From Mesorhizobium sp. Pch-S (GTDB lineage Bacteria; Pseudomonadota; Alphaproteobacteria; Rhizobiales; Rhizobiaceae), in assembly GCF_004136315.1 (NCBI RefSeq), contig NZ_CP029562.1, positions 4,549,501-4,613,500 on the forward strand: a stretch of 64,000 bases of DNA. The letters are read 5' to 3'. Each line of letters starts with the position of its first letter. Position 1 is the stretch's first letter. Under the pieces are notes generated by a model that was not told the DNA's origin, did not search any database, and saw nothing but the letters and a program-made list of their open reading frames with translations. Shown here in pieces: positions 16,739-25,830 of this stretch. Position numbers and translations under genes: made by a program.

Positions 16739-18493
16739 CTATCTTTCAGCCTGGAATACTTTCTTGCCGCCGAACATGGTCCATAGCACCTTGGTGTCCG
16801 CTATTTCGGCGGGTGCAACGGTGAGCAGATCGCGATCCACCAGCACGAGATCAGCGGCTTTGCCGGGTTCGATCGAGCCGATACGGTCCGAGCGCCGCAC
16901 GGCCTCGGCGGCGTTACGTGTGTAGGCATAAAGCATCTGTTCAGCCGTCATCGCTTCTTCGGGGTTGAGTACTCCCTTGGTGCCTTGCCGGGTTATCGCG
17001 ACGGTCATCGCCAGGAACGGGTTTGGCGAGGTGACGGGCCAGTCGCTGGCACCGGCGACGATAGCGCCGGCGTCTGCCAGCGAACGAGCCGGGTAGAGCG
17101 TCTTCGAGAGGCTTTCGTCGAGATAGGGCTTGACCAGGTCGGTGGTGTATTCGTCCGCGCCAGACCATAGAAGTTGCATGGAGGCGATGACGCCGAGCGC
17201 CTTGAAACGTTGTCGGTCCTCGGGTTTGACGACCTCCAGATGCGTGATCGTGTGAGGGATGCCGCTGTCGCCATTGGCCTTGCGAGCCGCCTCGATCGCG
17301 TCGAGCGCATCCGTTGCGGCCCGGTCACCGATGGCGTGGATATGGACCAGTGCATCCCGCTTGTCGGCGGCGGTCACCAATGCCTTGAACTTGTCGGTTC
17401 CGATGACTTCCGGTCCCGGTGTGCCGAGATTCTTGTAGGGCCGGGAGAGCGATGCCGTCTGCGCCGGATATTCGATAACGCCATCGGCGAGGATCTTGAT
17501 CCCTCCCACCATCAGGTCAGGTGTCTTGGGGAACTTTGCTGCCAGGGCGTCGTAGACCACCAGTGCCTCGGGGCCGCTCCTGGAGTTCAAAAGCACCATG
17601 CCGGTGACATGGGCGCTCAGTTCGCCAGCGTCGGAAAGTGTCTTATAGGCGGGTAGTACGCCGAGGTCGTCCTTGGTCGGAACCATGTCGAAAAGTGGAG
17701 CAGCGGGGCGACCATTCGATATCGGGTCGAGCCAGGCGGTGACGCCGTTGCTGTTCATCACCTTCACTGCGCTGCGCGCTGCCTCGACCATCGTCTGCTG
17801 TGAAACGGGCGGCACCGCCCCCATCACCTTGTCCCAGCCGGTGTCGGCACTGAAGCCATTCGGCGTGAAATCCTGCGCGTGGCCGAAATACTTGCGTTCG
17901 GCTTCACCCAAGCCGGCGATGAAGTCCGTGGTTACTCCTGCTCGCTGCAGCAGGACCTTGTTGGCCCAGCCGGTATGGGCATCGGAGCCGGCGAGGATGA
18001 CGGGCGTCTCGGCAAAGGGCGGCGCGTTGAACACCTTGTCCAATGCCGCGACATCGTCCCAGTAGGCGGAAGTCAGATTGCCGATGCGCAGCGTATCGCC
18101 AATCATGCCGCGTCCGCTCTTCATCGACGTCGCAGCGAACTCGGCCAGTCGTCCTACAGAGGTGTCGCCGGGCGGTAATTCCGCGGCCACCAGGGTGAAG
18201 CCTGCAAAGACCGCGTGCACATGGCTGTCGATCAATCCCGGCAGCAGCATCTTGCCGCCGAGGTCCTCGGTCGCATAACCGGGCTCCAGCGTCTTTTCCA
18301 CGTCGGCACGGCTGCCGACGGCGAGGATCGTGCCATCGCGCAGTGCGACGGCCTCCGCCCCCGGTGCAGCCGGATTCGCGGTGAATATCCTGCCATTGAC
18401 CAACAGGGTGTCTGCGGCAAGCGCGGGAGCGCCGAGCAGAAGGCCCAGTGCAGCGCCGAAAGCGACGCTTCGCCGTTTGAGTGATGAAATCAT
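16739..18493 (-). CDS. Exported amidohydrolase (YtcJ-like)
   Basis: A 584-residue metal-dependent hydrolase of the amidohydrolase-3/YtcJ type. The N terminus (MISSLKRRSVAFGAALGLLLGAPALA) is a signal peptide, so the enzyme is probably periplasmic. The metal motif H-x-H is in LLPGLIDSHVHAVFAGF; further blocks are HIHAIGDRAATDALDAI and GASDWPVTSPNPFLAMTVA, the latter with the late metal Asp. It follows IclR on the same strand, and a candidate IclR site lies 80-95 bp upstream of its start. It may liberate a precursor, perhaps an aromatic amide, for the gentisate genes (inference); substrates of this family are largely unknown. Confidence 0.88.
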   Translation of the reverse strand: MISSLKRRSVAFGAALGLLLGAPALAADTLLVNGRIFTANPAAPGAEAVALRDGTILAVGSRADVEKTLEPGYATEDLGGKMLLPGLIDSHVHAVFAGFTLVAAELPPGDTSVGRLAEFAATSMKSGRGMIGDTLRIGNLTSAYWDDVAALDKVFNAPPFAETPVILAGSDAHTGWANKVLLQRAGVTTDFIAGLGEAERKYFGHAQDFTPNGFSADTGWDKVMGAVPPVSQQTMVEAARSAVKVMNSNGVTAWLDPISNGRPAAPLFDMVPTKDDLGVLPAYKTLSDAGELSAHVTGMVLLNSRSGPEALVVYDALAAKFPKTPDLMVGGIKILADGVIEYPAQTASLSRPYKNLGTPGPEVIGTDKFKALVTAADKRDALVHIHAIGDRAATDALDAIEAARKANGDSGIPHTITHLEVVKPEDRQRFKALGVIASMQLLWSGADEYTTDLVKPYLDESLSKTLYPARSLADAGAIVAGASDWPVTSPNPFLAMTVAITRQGTKGVLNPEEAMTAEQMLYAYTRNAAEAVRRSDRIGSIEPGKAADLVLVDRDLLTVAPAEIADTKVLWTMFGGKKVFQAER

Positions 18494-18572
18494 GCTTCCT
18501 CCCTTTCGACTTCGATGGCGAAGCCGAAAGGATTTTGGTCAGAATTTTACGGATAAGGCAATAAGTTTATCA

Positions 18573-18589
18573 TTTCGTAATTTGTGAAA
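18573..18589. promoter_or_regulatory. Candidate IclR operator upstream of the amidohydrolase
   Basis: TTTCGTAA-T-TTGTGAAA is an imperfect palindrome with two mismatched pairs. It shares CATTTCGTAAT with the IclR/gentisate intergenic site at 19556-19575 (read on the opposite strand), and lies in the 253-bp gap between IclR and the amidohydrolase. I see no gene in that gap. Confidence 0.5.
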
Positions 18590-18746
18590 GCCTCACTGTT
18601 CGATGCAATAGGCGGCGAGACACGCCAGCCGCACACGCAGGTGCCGGCCGCAAATATCTGTGAGCTGGGTGCAATCCCGGGGCGGCAGCAATGCCTGGAA
18701 AATCAGGTGCTGCTTGAGTTGCAGCGCTCTCCAGCGCTGGCGGCAG

Positions 18747-19499
18747 TCAGCCCTTGATGCTGTTGGCGGCCGCCAACAGTTCGTGCGCGATCGCGCTGTC
18801 GGCACCGTCCTTGCCAAACGCGCCGTCAAGCGCGGTTGCGGTCAAGGCACAGGCCAGTGACCCGTCGAAGTCGAAGACCGGGACAGACAGCGCCGCCAGC
18901 CCCGGGATGACGGTGCCGTCGACGAAACCCACGCCTCGGTTGCGGGTGTCTTCGACCTTCCTGCCGAGAAGGGCCTTGTCCGTCGCAGCATTTGCTTCGC
19001 GGCGCGCAATCGGCGCCGTTGCGACCTCAGGCAGGAAAGCCATGAAGACGAGGCCGGTGGCTGAGCGCGTGATGGGCAGGACGCGGCCAAGGCCAAGGCT
19101 TGTCACCAGGGGGACGCCGCCGTGATGGGTGCGCACGATAACCGGCCCTTGCTCCCCCCAGACACTGAGATGGCCGGTCAGGCCATGTCGGTCGAGCAGA
19201 TCGTTGAGCACTTTCTCGGCCTCGTCGATGACGCTGCGGCGCGCCATCGCTGCAAGGCCGAGGCGGATCGCCAGCGGGCCGAGATCGTATTTCCCATCCT
19301 TCTCGTGCTGCGAGGCCAGGCCGATGCGGATGAGGCTGGTGAGATAGCGATGCAGCTTTGCCGCCGGCACGCCAGTGTCGATGCTCAATGTCTTGAGGTT
19401 GAGCGGCCCTGGAGCGGCCGCCAGCGCGCGCAGCACCTTGCCGACGAAATCGATCGACTGAATGCCGCGCCGATCGTCCCCGTTTTCCTGCTCGTCCAT
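18747..19499 (-). CDS. IclR family transcriptional regulator
   Basis: A 250-residue IclR-type regulator. The N-terminal winged helix is visible in SIDFVGKVLRALAAAPGPLNLKTLS and VPAAKLHRYLTSLIRIGLASQ; the effector domain includes RSATGLVFMAFLP and the terminal FDGSLACALTATALDGAF. The start at 19499 has a GAGG ribosome binding site; an in-frame ATG at 19523 has none. It is divergent from the gentisate operon and lies upstream of the amidohydrolase on its own strand. IclR proteins often govern aromatic acid breakdown, so gentisate or a precursor is the likely effector (inference). Confidence 0.92.
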   Translation of the reverse strand: MDEQENGDDRRGIQSIDFVGKVLRALAAAPGPLNLKTLSIDTGVPAAKLHRYLTSLIRIGLASQHEKDGKYDLGPLAIRLGLAAMARRSVIDEAEKVLNDLLDRHGLTGHLSVWGEQGPVIVRTHHGGVPLVTSLGLGRVLPITRSATGLVFMAFLPEVATAPIARREANAATDKALLGRKVEDTRNRGVGFVDGTVIPGLAALSVPVFDFDGSLACALTATALDGAFGKDGADSAIAHELLAAANSIKG

Positions 19500-19555
19500 T
19501 CGGTACCTCGCTGAAGGCTTCATATCGTCAGCTTGCAGAAATCACAAATTCACTA

Positions 19556-19575
19556 TTGCGTAATTGATTACGAAA
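19556..19575. promoter_or_regulatory. Candidate IclR operator, IclR/gentisate intergenic region
   Basis: TTGCGTAAT-TG-ATTACGAAA is an inverted repeat with 9-base arms and one mismatch, centred in the 110-bp divergent gap between IclR (start 19499) and gentisate dioxygenase (start 19610). The related half-sites at 18573-18589 strengthen the call. Confidence 0.6.
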
Positions 19576-19609
19576 TGTAAAAAGCCAAAAATCGCAACGG
19601 AGGAGAACG

Positions 19610-20644
19610 ATGGCGGCTTTGCAACCTGACGATTTTCGTGGGCGGCTTGGGCAGGAGGGCGTGTCGCCTTTGTGGGATGTGCTGGATGCGCTGGTGACCC
19701 CGAGGCCGGCTCCACGCACAACACCCGCGGCATGGCGCTACGATACCCTGCGACCGCTGCTGGTCGAGGCAGGGGATCTGATAACCGCACGTGAGGCAGA
19801 ACGGCGTGTCCTTATCCTCCAGAACCCTGCCATCCCCGGCCAGCATCGGACGACGGACACGCTCTACACCGGTCTCCAGCTTGTCTTGCCCGGGGAACTC
19901 GCACCGGCGCACCGCCATACGCAATCAGCGCTCCGACTTGTCCTGGAAAGCGAAGGCGCGTGGACCGCGGTCGACGGCGAGCGGGTGGAGATGTCCAATT
20001 TCGATCTGGTGCTGACGCCCAACTGGCGCTGGCACGAGCATGGCAATGACGGGACGACACCAGCCATCTGGCTCGACGGCCTGGATATTCCCATCGTTTC
20101 GGCCTTTGCCGGAGGTTTCGCGGAGCATCTCGGCAACAATCCACCGCCATCCGTGGTGCAGGCGGGCGACAGCAGGGCACGCTACGGTTCCGCCTTGAAG
20201 CCAGTTGTCGGCACCACGGCGGATCGTGCGGCAAGCGGCTATCCGCTGTTTCATTATCCTTATGTCCAGTGGCGGCAAGCGCTGGAGGATACGGCTGCTG
20301 CCAGCGATGCGGATCCGCATTTCGGCTGTGTCATGGAGTTCGCAAACCCGCTTGATGGCGCATCGGTGATGGGAACGATCTCGGCTTTCGTGCAGCTCCT
20401 GCGTGCGGGCACCGTGACGCGCCCATGCCGCCAGAGCGCCAGTGCCGTCTATGTCGGTATCGAGGGGCACGCGGTGCTGAGAGTGGACGGAAAGCGTTTC
20501 GAGATCGGCCCGCGTGATGTGGTGGCTGTGCCGTCCTGGGGAGAGGTCGCGATCGAGGCGGGCGCGTCGGATGCAGTCCTCTTCAACTATTCCGACCGCG
20601 TCTGCATGGAGAAGCTAGGACTTTGGCGCGAGCAGCGGGGTTGA
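19610..20644 (+). CDS. Gentisate 1,2-dioxygenase
   Basis: A 344-residue bicupin dioxygenase that opens gentisate (2,5-dihydroxybenzoate) to maleylpyruvate using Fe(II) and oxygen. The N-terminal cupin carries the ligands His101 and His103 in APAHRHTQSALRLV and His142 in TPNWRWHEHGND. The C-terminal cupin (RPCRQSASAVYVGIEGHAVL) lacks the second His set, as is usual in this family. The next two genes complete the pathway, and a TRAP importer follows. A divergent IclR gene and the palindrome at 19556-19575 suggest inducible control. Confidence 0.93.
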   Translation: MAALQPDDFRGRLGQEGVSPLWDVLDALVTPRPAPRTTPAAWRYDTLRPLLVEAGDLITAREAERRVLILQNPAIPGQHRTTDTLYTGLQLVLPGELAPAHRHTQSALRLVLESEGAWTAVDGERVEMSNFDLVLTPNWRWHEHGNDGTTPAIWLDGLDIPIVSAFAGGFAEHLGNNPPPSVVQAGDSRARYGSALKPVVGTTADRAASGYPLFHYPYVQWRQALEDTAAASDADPHFGCVMEFANPLDGASVMGTISAFVQLLRAGTVTRPCRQSASAVYVGIEGHAVLRVDGKRFEIGPRDVVAVPSWGEVAIEAGASDAVLFNYSDRVCMEKLGLWREQRG

Positions 20645-20646
20645 CC

Positions 20647-21369
20647 ATGCCGGTTGCGTTCGAGCCCTGCCGTCCCACGCTGCTGGAGACCACGACCACC
20701 GTCAGCTATCCGGTGCGCCGCGTCTTCTGTGTTGGCCGCAACTATGAAGCCCATGCGCGCGAGATGGGACGTGACCCCGATCGGGAGCCACCGTTCTTCT
20801 TCACCAAATGGGCCGAGACGGTCGTCAACGCCGACCCGCAGGATGCCTGCCATGTGGCCTATCCGCCCGAAACGCATAACTTCCATTTCGAGATCGAACT
20901 GGTCGTGGCCATGGGTGGGCACGCATTCCGGATAGATGCTGCGGAAGCGGAGCAAGTTATCTGGGGCTACGCGGTCGGGCTCGACATGACCCGGCGTGAC
21001 CTGCAGCTCGAAGCCAGGGATCTCGGTCGGCCCTGGGACACCGGCAAGAATGTCGAGCAGTCCTCGCCGATGGGACGCCTGGTCGCCAAGGATGCAGCCA
21101 GGGTAAACGGTTTCAATCCCGGAGCGGGGCGGATCACGCTTTCGGTCGACGGTATCGCCAAGCAGGACGCCGATCTCTCTGAGCTGATCTGGCCGGTCGA
21201 AGACATCGTCGCCCACATTTCGCTCTTCTATCGGCTTGCACCCGGCGACCTGATTTTCACGGGCACGCCGGCAGGCGTCGGTGCCGTCGTCCCGGGCAAT
21301 CGATTGGCTGGCGCGATTGCCGGGCTGCCGCCGCTTGAGATCACCATCGCACCGCCTGCCGGCAGTTGA
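20647..21369 (+). CDS. Fumarylpyruvate hydrolase (FAH family)
   Basis: A 240-residue FAH-family enzyme that splits fumarylpyruvate to fumarate and pyruvate, the last step of the gentisate route. Blocks are RRVFCVGRNYEAHAREMG, the metal-binding E-x-E in NFHFEIELVVAMG, GYAVGLDMTRRDLQ and GDLIFTGTPAGVG. ATG 20647 lies 2 bp after the dioxygenase stop. It is shorter and closer to the NagK type than the FAH protein at the start of the window. The assignment rests on the family plus the neighbouring dioxygenase and isomerase. Confidence 0.9.
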   Translation: MPVAFEPCRPTLLETTTTVSYPVRRVFCVGRNYEAHAREMGRDPDREPPFFFTKWAETVVNADPQDACHVAYPPETHNFHFEIELVVAMGGHAFRIDAAEAEQVIWGYAVGLDMTRRDLQLEARDLGRPWDTGKNVEQSSPMGRLVAKDAARVNGFNPGAGRITLSVDGIAKQDADLSELIWPVEDIVAHISLFYRLAPGDLIFTGTPAGVGAVVPGNRLAGAIAGLPPLEITIAPPAGS

Positions 21370-21437
21370 CCTTTCACAGCATCGGCCAAGCCATGTCTCT
21401 CGACACAGCCAGCAACCAGGAGTGCGAAGCGGGGCAG

Positions 21438-22082
21438 ATGCCCAGCTTCACCTTCTACAACTACTTCCGCTCGTCGGCGGCCTACAGAGTGCGCATCGCC
21501 CTCAATCTCAAGGGAATAAAACCGGCCCACACCGTCGACCTTGATATCAGGCAGGGCGAGCAGAAGGCGGCCGCATTCGGTGAGGTGATCCCGCACGGTC
21601 TCGTTCCGGCCTTCTCCTGGGATGGCGGGTTCCTGACCCAGTCCATCGCCATGATCGAATGGCTCGATGCATTGACGCCGCATCTGCCACGGCTGGTTCC
21701 GGCTGATCCGTTCCAGGCATCGCAGGCGCGCGAGATCGCGCTTGCCGTGGCCTGCGATACCCATCCGCTGAACAACCTGCGGGTGCTCAATTACCTCGGG
21801 CATCGGCTGGAGCTTTCGGAGGATGCGCGCCTGCAATGGTACCGGCATTGGGTCGAAGAAGGATTTGCCGCCGTTGAACGTATCCTTCGATTGAGGTGCT
21901 CGGGAGGACCGTTCGCCCTGGGCCTGCAGCCGACGCTGGCCGATGTGTGCCTGATACCGCAGGTGTTCAACGCACGTCGCTTCGATGTGCCGCTTTCGAC
22001 GTTCCCGATGATCAACGAAGTGGCGGAGCGGTGCGAGACACTGGAGGCATTCAGAAAAGCGAGCCCGGAGGCGGCCGTTTGA
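21438..22082 (+). CDS. Maleylpyruvate isomerase (zeta-class GST-like)
   Basis: A 214-residue glutathione-S-transferase-fold protein of the zeta class. The N-terminal active-site motif YNYFRSSAAYRVRIALNLKG carries the SSAAYRVRIAL signature, followed by IPHGLVPAF and TQSIAMIEWLD. In this operon it should convert maleylpyruvate to fumarylpyruvate using glutathione, linking the two previous genes; alone, the family could equally be maleylacetoacetate isomerase. ATG 21438 matches usual family length; an ATG at 21393 would add 15 residues and has no clear ribosome binding site. Confidence 0.88.
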   Translation: MPSFTFYNYFRSSAAYRVRIALNLKGIKPAHTVDLDIRQGEQKAAAFGEVIPHGLVPAFSWDGGFLTQSIAMIEWLDALTPHLPRLVPADPFQASQAREIALAVACDTHPLNNLRVLNYLGHRLELSEDARLQWYRHWVEEGFAAVERILRLRCSGGPFALGLQPTLADVCLIPQVFNARRFDVPLSTFPMINEVAERCETLEAFRKASPEAAV

Positions 22083-22124
22083 CGAAACGCCGGTAGAACC
22101 GGCGATCAAGGGAGGAGACATTCG

Positions 22125-23150
22125 ATGTTCGGGAAAATGACCCGCCTTGCCGTGTTCGCGGCAGGCCTGTTGTGGTGTGGCTCGCTGCAAGCGGCTGAAA
22201 TAACGCTGAAAATCAGCCACTATCTGCCGCCGGCGCATGGCTTCCAGGCCGATTTCCTTGGACCATGGGCAAAGGAACTGGAAGAACGCACCGGCGGCAA
22301 GGTCAAGGCAGAGATCTTCGGGGCCGGTTCGGCCTACGGCGAGGCGGCGCGACAATCGGACCAGGTCAAGGCGGGGGTCGTGGACATCGCGCTGGGACTT
22401 GCCGGCATTCCGCGTGGCCGTTTTCCGGCAACCTCAATCATCGAGTTGCCCTTCATGGTCGACAGGGCTGGTCCCGGCTCGCAGGCGCTGTGGCAACTCT
22501 ACAAGGAAGGCGCACTCGGCAAGGAGTACGATGACTTCAAGGTGCTGGCGCTTTTCGTCCATCACGGAGGTCTTTTTCATACGGTCAATCGTCCGGTTCG
22601 TTCGCTCGATGATCTGAAGGGGCTGCGTTTGCGCACGCCGAGCCCTGCGGTCTCCGCCATGCTGGAGGCGCTGGGGGCTTCGCCCGTCGGCATGCCGCCC
22701 GCGCAGATCTACGAAAGCCTCGAACGTGGTGTGCTCGACGGGGTGGTGACGACGTGGGACCTCGTCAGCGCCATCAAGCTCAACGAGACGCTGAAATATC
22801 ATACCGATGCGCGCTCCTATGCAGCGGCTTTCTACGTCGTCATGAACAAGCAGACATACGATGCGCTGCCCGAAGATGTTCGCAAGGTCATCGATGAGAT
22901 GTCCGGTGACGCACTGGTGGCGAAGTTCGGCCCCTGGTGGGACAAATGGGAGGCGCGCGGCAAGGAGGATGCGATCCGGCGCAAGCAGGAGATCATCGAG
23001 GTCGACGATGCGACGCGTGCGGCCTGGGCAAAGCAGCTCCAGCCAATGACGGATGCCTATCTGGAAACGCTGGCCGGGGAGGGCGTCGCCGATCCCAAGG
23101 CGCTCTACCAGAGAGCAAAGGACCTCGTCGCGAAATATTCGGCCGAATAG
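22125..23150 (+). CDS. TRAP transporter solute-binding protein (DctP type)
   Basis: A 341-residue periplasmic binding protein of the DctP family. A signal peptide (TRLAVFAAGLLWCGSLQA) ends near residue 23; the mature part begins EITLKISHYLPPAHGFQADFLGPWAKELEERTGGKVKAEIF in outline. The family block around LKGLRLRTPSPAVSAMLEALGASPVGMP includes the Arg that binds a carboxylate, so a carboxylated aromatic such as gentisate or 3-hydroxybenzoate is plausible (inference). The ribosome binding site GGGAGGAG precedes ATG 22125. The membrane subunits follow. Confidence 0.93.
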   Translation: MFGKMTRLAVFAAGLLWCGSLQAAEITLKISHYLPPAHGFQADFLGPWAKELEERTGGKVKAEIFGAGSAYGEAARQSDQVKAGVVDIALGLAGIPRGRFPATSIIELPFMVDRAGPGSQALWQLYKEGALGKEYDDFKVLALFVHHGGLFHTVNRPVRSLDDLKGLRLRTPSPAVSAMLEALGASPVGMPPAQIYESLERGVLDGVVTTWDLVSAIKLNETLKYHTDARSYAAAFYVVMNKQTYDALPEDVRKVIDEMSGDALVAKFGPWWDKWEARGKEDAIRRKQEIIEVDDATRAAWAKQLQPMTDAYLETLAGEGVADPKALYQRAKDLVAKYSAE

Positions 23151-23163
23151 TCGGGAGCTGCCA

Positions 23164-23706
23164 GTGTCCGATCTCTCCAAAGAACCCGGCGGCCGCGAAG
23201 CCGGCGTGCTCGCTCTCGTCAACGGCGTAGAACGCCTTATGGCCGCCATGGCGATCGTCGGCATCGTCATGCTTGCCGGTGCGATAGTGCTGGTCGTGGT
23301 CGACATCGTCCGGCGGCGAATGCTCGGTGGCTCCGTGATCGGGGTCATCGACATCACCCAGCTTTGCGTGATGGCTGCGGCCTTCTGGTCGATCCCTTAC
23401 GCGTTCAGCAGAAAGGCTCATGTCGCGGTCGACTTCCTGGCGACGGACGATGCGCCTCGATTGCGGATTTTTGTCGCAATCGTATCGACCTTGCTCGGCC
23501 TTGGTCTGTTGGGGCTGATCCTATGGCTCGCCTCGGGGCGGGCGATGGACACCTGGCGCAGCGGCGACATTTCCCAGGATCTCGGCATTCCGATGATCTG
23601 GTACTGGGGCTTCCTGCTCTCCGGCCTGGCGGCGGGCCTTCTTGCAATCGCCGCTGCTTTTCTGAGGGAGATCATAGAGGCCATCGCATCGATGGGGGGC
23701 GAGTGA
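23164..23706 (+). CDS. TRAP transporter small permease (DctQ type)
   Basis: A 180-residue membrane protein with four predicted helices, the usual small TRAP subunit. The central segment DITQLCVMAAAFWSIPYAFSRKAHVAVDFL is characteristic. The start is a GTG at 23164 with GGGAG just upstream. The next gene starts inside its stop codon (TGATG), so the large subunit is translationally coupled. Confidence 0.9.
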   Translation: MSDLSKEPGGREAGVLALVNGVERLMAAMAIVGIVMLAGAIVLVVVDIVRRRMLGGSVIGVIDITQLCVMAAAFWSIPYAFSRKAHVAVDFLATDDAPRLRIFVAIVSTLLGLGLLGLILWLASGRAMDTWRSGDISQDLGIPMIWYWGFLLSGLAAGLLAIAAAFLREIIEAIASMGGE

Positions 23707-25007
23707 TGACAAGTTATTGGGGTGTTGCCGGTTTTGTCGCGGTGCTGCTGCTGTGCGGCCTGCGCGTGCCGATCGCAATTGCCATGGGGGTAGTCGGCGC
23801 AGTTGGCTCCATCGCCTTGATGGGGTGGACACCTTCCGCCTTCCTGATGTCGAACCTGGCGTTTGAAGCTGTGTTCCCCTACGGGCTATCGGTCATTCCG
23901 CTGTTCGTCTTCATGGGCGTCTTCGCTTCCTATTCCGGCCTTTCCCAGAACCTCTATTCCGGCATCAATGCCTTCGTCGGTCACCGGCGCGGCGGTCTGG
24001 CTGCGGCAACCGTTGGCGCCTGTGCAGTGTTCGGTGCAATCTGTGGGTCATCGCTGGCGACCTGCGCCACGCTCGGGCGTGTCGCATTGCCGGAGATGGA
24101 CAAACGTGGATATTCGCCGGCCTTTGCCGGTGCGACCGTTGCCGCCGGTGGAACCCTCGGCGTGCTCATCCCCCCTTCCATCATCCTCGTGATCTATGGA
24201 TTGCTGACCCAGCAGTCGATTGGTGCGTTGTTCGCGGCGGCCATGATTCCGGGTCTGATCGCGACACTGCTCTATATGGCGGCGATCTGGTATCAGGTGA
24301 GGCGCAACCCGACCCTGGCGCCAGCCGGCCCACGCACGTCGCGGCGCGACTGGCTGAAGGCGATCGTGGGCATGTGGGATGCCCTGGTCCTTATCCTGCT
24401 GGTCATCGGCGGCATCTACAGCAAGGTCTTTTCACCGACGGAAGCCGCGGCCGTCGGCGCTGGCGCAGCCGTCGTCATCACCGCGCTGAAACGAAGGCTG
24501 ACGCTCGGCGTGTTCAAGGTCGGCATTTCCGAGACCGCGCAGATGACAGGCATGATCTTCCTGATCCTGATCGGTGCGGCGCTTTTCAACCTGTTCATCG
24601 AGGCCAGCCGCCTGCCGGAGATGCTGGTGACCGTGATCGGCGCGTCAGGCTTGCCGGCGCCGGCAATCGTAGCGATCATCATCGTGTTCTATGTCGTGCT
24701 CGGCTGTTTCATGGACAGCCTGTCGATGGTGCTGCTCACCGTCACTCCGGTCTATGCGATCATCACCCAACTCGGTCTCGATCCGATCTGGTTCGGTGTC
24801 GTGCTGGTGACGGTTGCGGAGATCGGCCTGATCACACCGCCAATCGGAATGAACCTGTTCGTCATCAAGTCGATTTCGCCGAAGCTGGCGCTTGCCGATC
24901 TATGGCGAGGCATCCTGCCGTTCATCGGAGCCGACCTTGTCCGCGTCGTCGTCATCGCGTCCTTGCCGATGCTGTCGCTGTGGCTTCCCCGCCTGCTCGG
25001 ATTTTGA
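23706..25007 (+). CDS. TRAP transporter large permease (DctM type)
   Basis: A 433-residue, highly hydrophobic protein, the channel-forming subunit of a sodium-coupled TRAP importer. Family blocks include VPIAIAMGVVGAVG, SVIPLFVFMGVFASYSGLSQNLY, GAICGSSLATCATLGRVALPEM, GGTLGVLIPPSIILVIYGLLTQQSIG and the ending GLITPPIGMNLFVIK. Length fits the family. It closes the gentisate operon. A 5-bp hairpin (CACGG/CCGTG, 25027-25043) follows its stop, too weak for me to call a terminator. Confidence 0.93.
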   Translation: MTSYWGVAGFVAVLLLCGLRVPIAIAMGVVGAVGSIALMGWTPSAFLMSNLAFEAVFPYGLSVIPLFVFMGVFASYSGLSQNLYSGINAFVGHRRGGLAAATVGACAVFGAICGSSLATCATLGRVALPEMDKRGYSPAFAGATVAAGGTLGVLIPPSIILVIYGLLTQQSIGALFAAAMIPGLIATLLYMAAIWYQVRRNPTLAPAGPRTSRRDWLKAIVGMWDALVLILLVIGGIYSKVFSPTEAAAVGAGAAVVITALKRRLTLGVFKVGISETAQMTGMIFLILIGAALFNLFIEASRLPEMLVTVIGASGLPAPAIVAIIIVFYVVLGCFMDSLSMVLLTVTPVYAIITQLGLDPIWFGVVLVTVAEIGLITPPIGMNLFVIKSISPKLALADLWRGILPFIGADLVRVVVIASLPMLSLWLPRLLGF

Positions 25008-25076
25008 ACCAAGGCCGGAGCCAAAACACGGATCAAAACCGTGAATCTCGCTTGTTGAACAAAATACGACACGGTC

Positions 25077-25104
25077 GGGAATAATCTGCCCTGTCGTGTG
25101 GTCT
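25077..25104 (+). promoter_or_regulatory. ECF-type promoter P1, upstream of sigma factor
   Basis: GGGAATAA (25077-25084), 16 bp spacer, GTCT (25101-25104). The same pattern and spacing recur at 26748 and 27164. It lies about 190 bp before the sigma factor start. The rest of the 283-bp gap holds no gene I can support. Confidence 0.75.
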
Positions 25105-25290
25105 TCTGCATGAATAGTCCGCGCGACAGGAAGGTTCTCATGCGCCGCAACAGTCTTGATCCGGTTTGCGCCAGCGTTTTCGGCGTCGCGAATGGCAAGG
25201 GCTTTTCTGCCCAAACAGGGTTATCGTCGATCCGCTTCATGGTTTCTGCGCGAACGCTGGAAGGTCGCGAGGAATGCGTGTGATATCGCC

Positions 25291-25830
25291 ATGTTGAACG
25301 GTGAGGCGCAGGCGCGATTCAGCCAGGTGGTGCTACCCCATCTCGGCGACGCCCTTGCCTTGGCGCGCTGGCTCACCGGTAGCGCGACCGACGCCGAAGA
25401 TGTCGTGCAGGACGCCTGCATGAAGGCCTATGCCGGGATCGACGGCTACGCCGGAGGGAATGCGCGCGCGTGGCTTTTGACCATCGTGCGCAACGCTGCG
25501 TACACGTGGCTTGCCCGCAACCGCCCTCGGGCCGTCGTTGCGGTTGGCGACCTGGGCGATCTCGACGACATGAGCGCGGGACATCGAGACCAGTCTTTGG
25601 ATAGTGACGGTCCGGAAGCCAGCCTGATCGCCAAAGCCGATCAGGCTGCACTGGCAACCGCAATAGCCGCGCTACCGCAGCCGTTTCGCGAAACGCTCGT
25701 GCTGCGCGACATCACTGGCCTGAGCTATCGCGACATTGCAGTCATGCTCGATGTGCCGATCGGCACGGTGATGTCGCGGCTGGCGCGGGCACGCGGCCAA
25801 CTGATGTCTGACCTTGGGAGAGCGCGATGA
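25291..25830 (+). CDS. ECF-family RNA polymerase sigma factor
   Basis: A 179-residue sigma-70 factor of the extracytoplasmic-function group. Region 2 is visible in LPHLGDALALARWLTGSATDAEDVVQDACMKAY, with NARAWLLTIVRNAAYTWLAR after it; region 4 is ALPQPFRETLVLRDITGLSYRDIAVMLDVPIGTVMSRLARAR in outline. ATG 25291 matches where the family normally begins, though its ribosome binding site is weak; non-ATG starts upstream are possible. The anti-sigma gene overlaps its stop by 4 bp. A matching promoter upstream implies autoregulation. Confidence 0.92.
   Translation: MLNGEAQARFSQVVLPHLGDALALARWLTGSATDAEDVVQDACMKAYAGIDGYAGGNARAWLLTIVRNAAYTWLARNRPRAVVAVGDLGDLDDMSAGHRDQSLDSDGPEASLIAKADQAALATAIAALPQPFRETLVLRDITGLSYRDIAVMLDVPIGTVMSRLARARGQLMSDLGRAR

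Noticed and set aside
21512..21519. A further GGGAATAA, as in the ECF promoters
   Set aside because: It lies within the maleylpyruvate isomerase coding region, and no GTCT follows at 16 bp spacing.
25098..25283. A 61-codon frame between promoter P1 and the sigma factor gene
   Set aside because: No ribosome binding site or family resemblance; it overlaps the likely leader of the sigma factor message. A leader peptide cannot be excluded but is unsupported.
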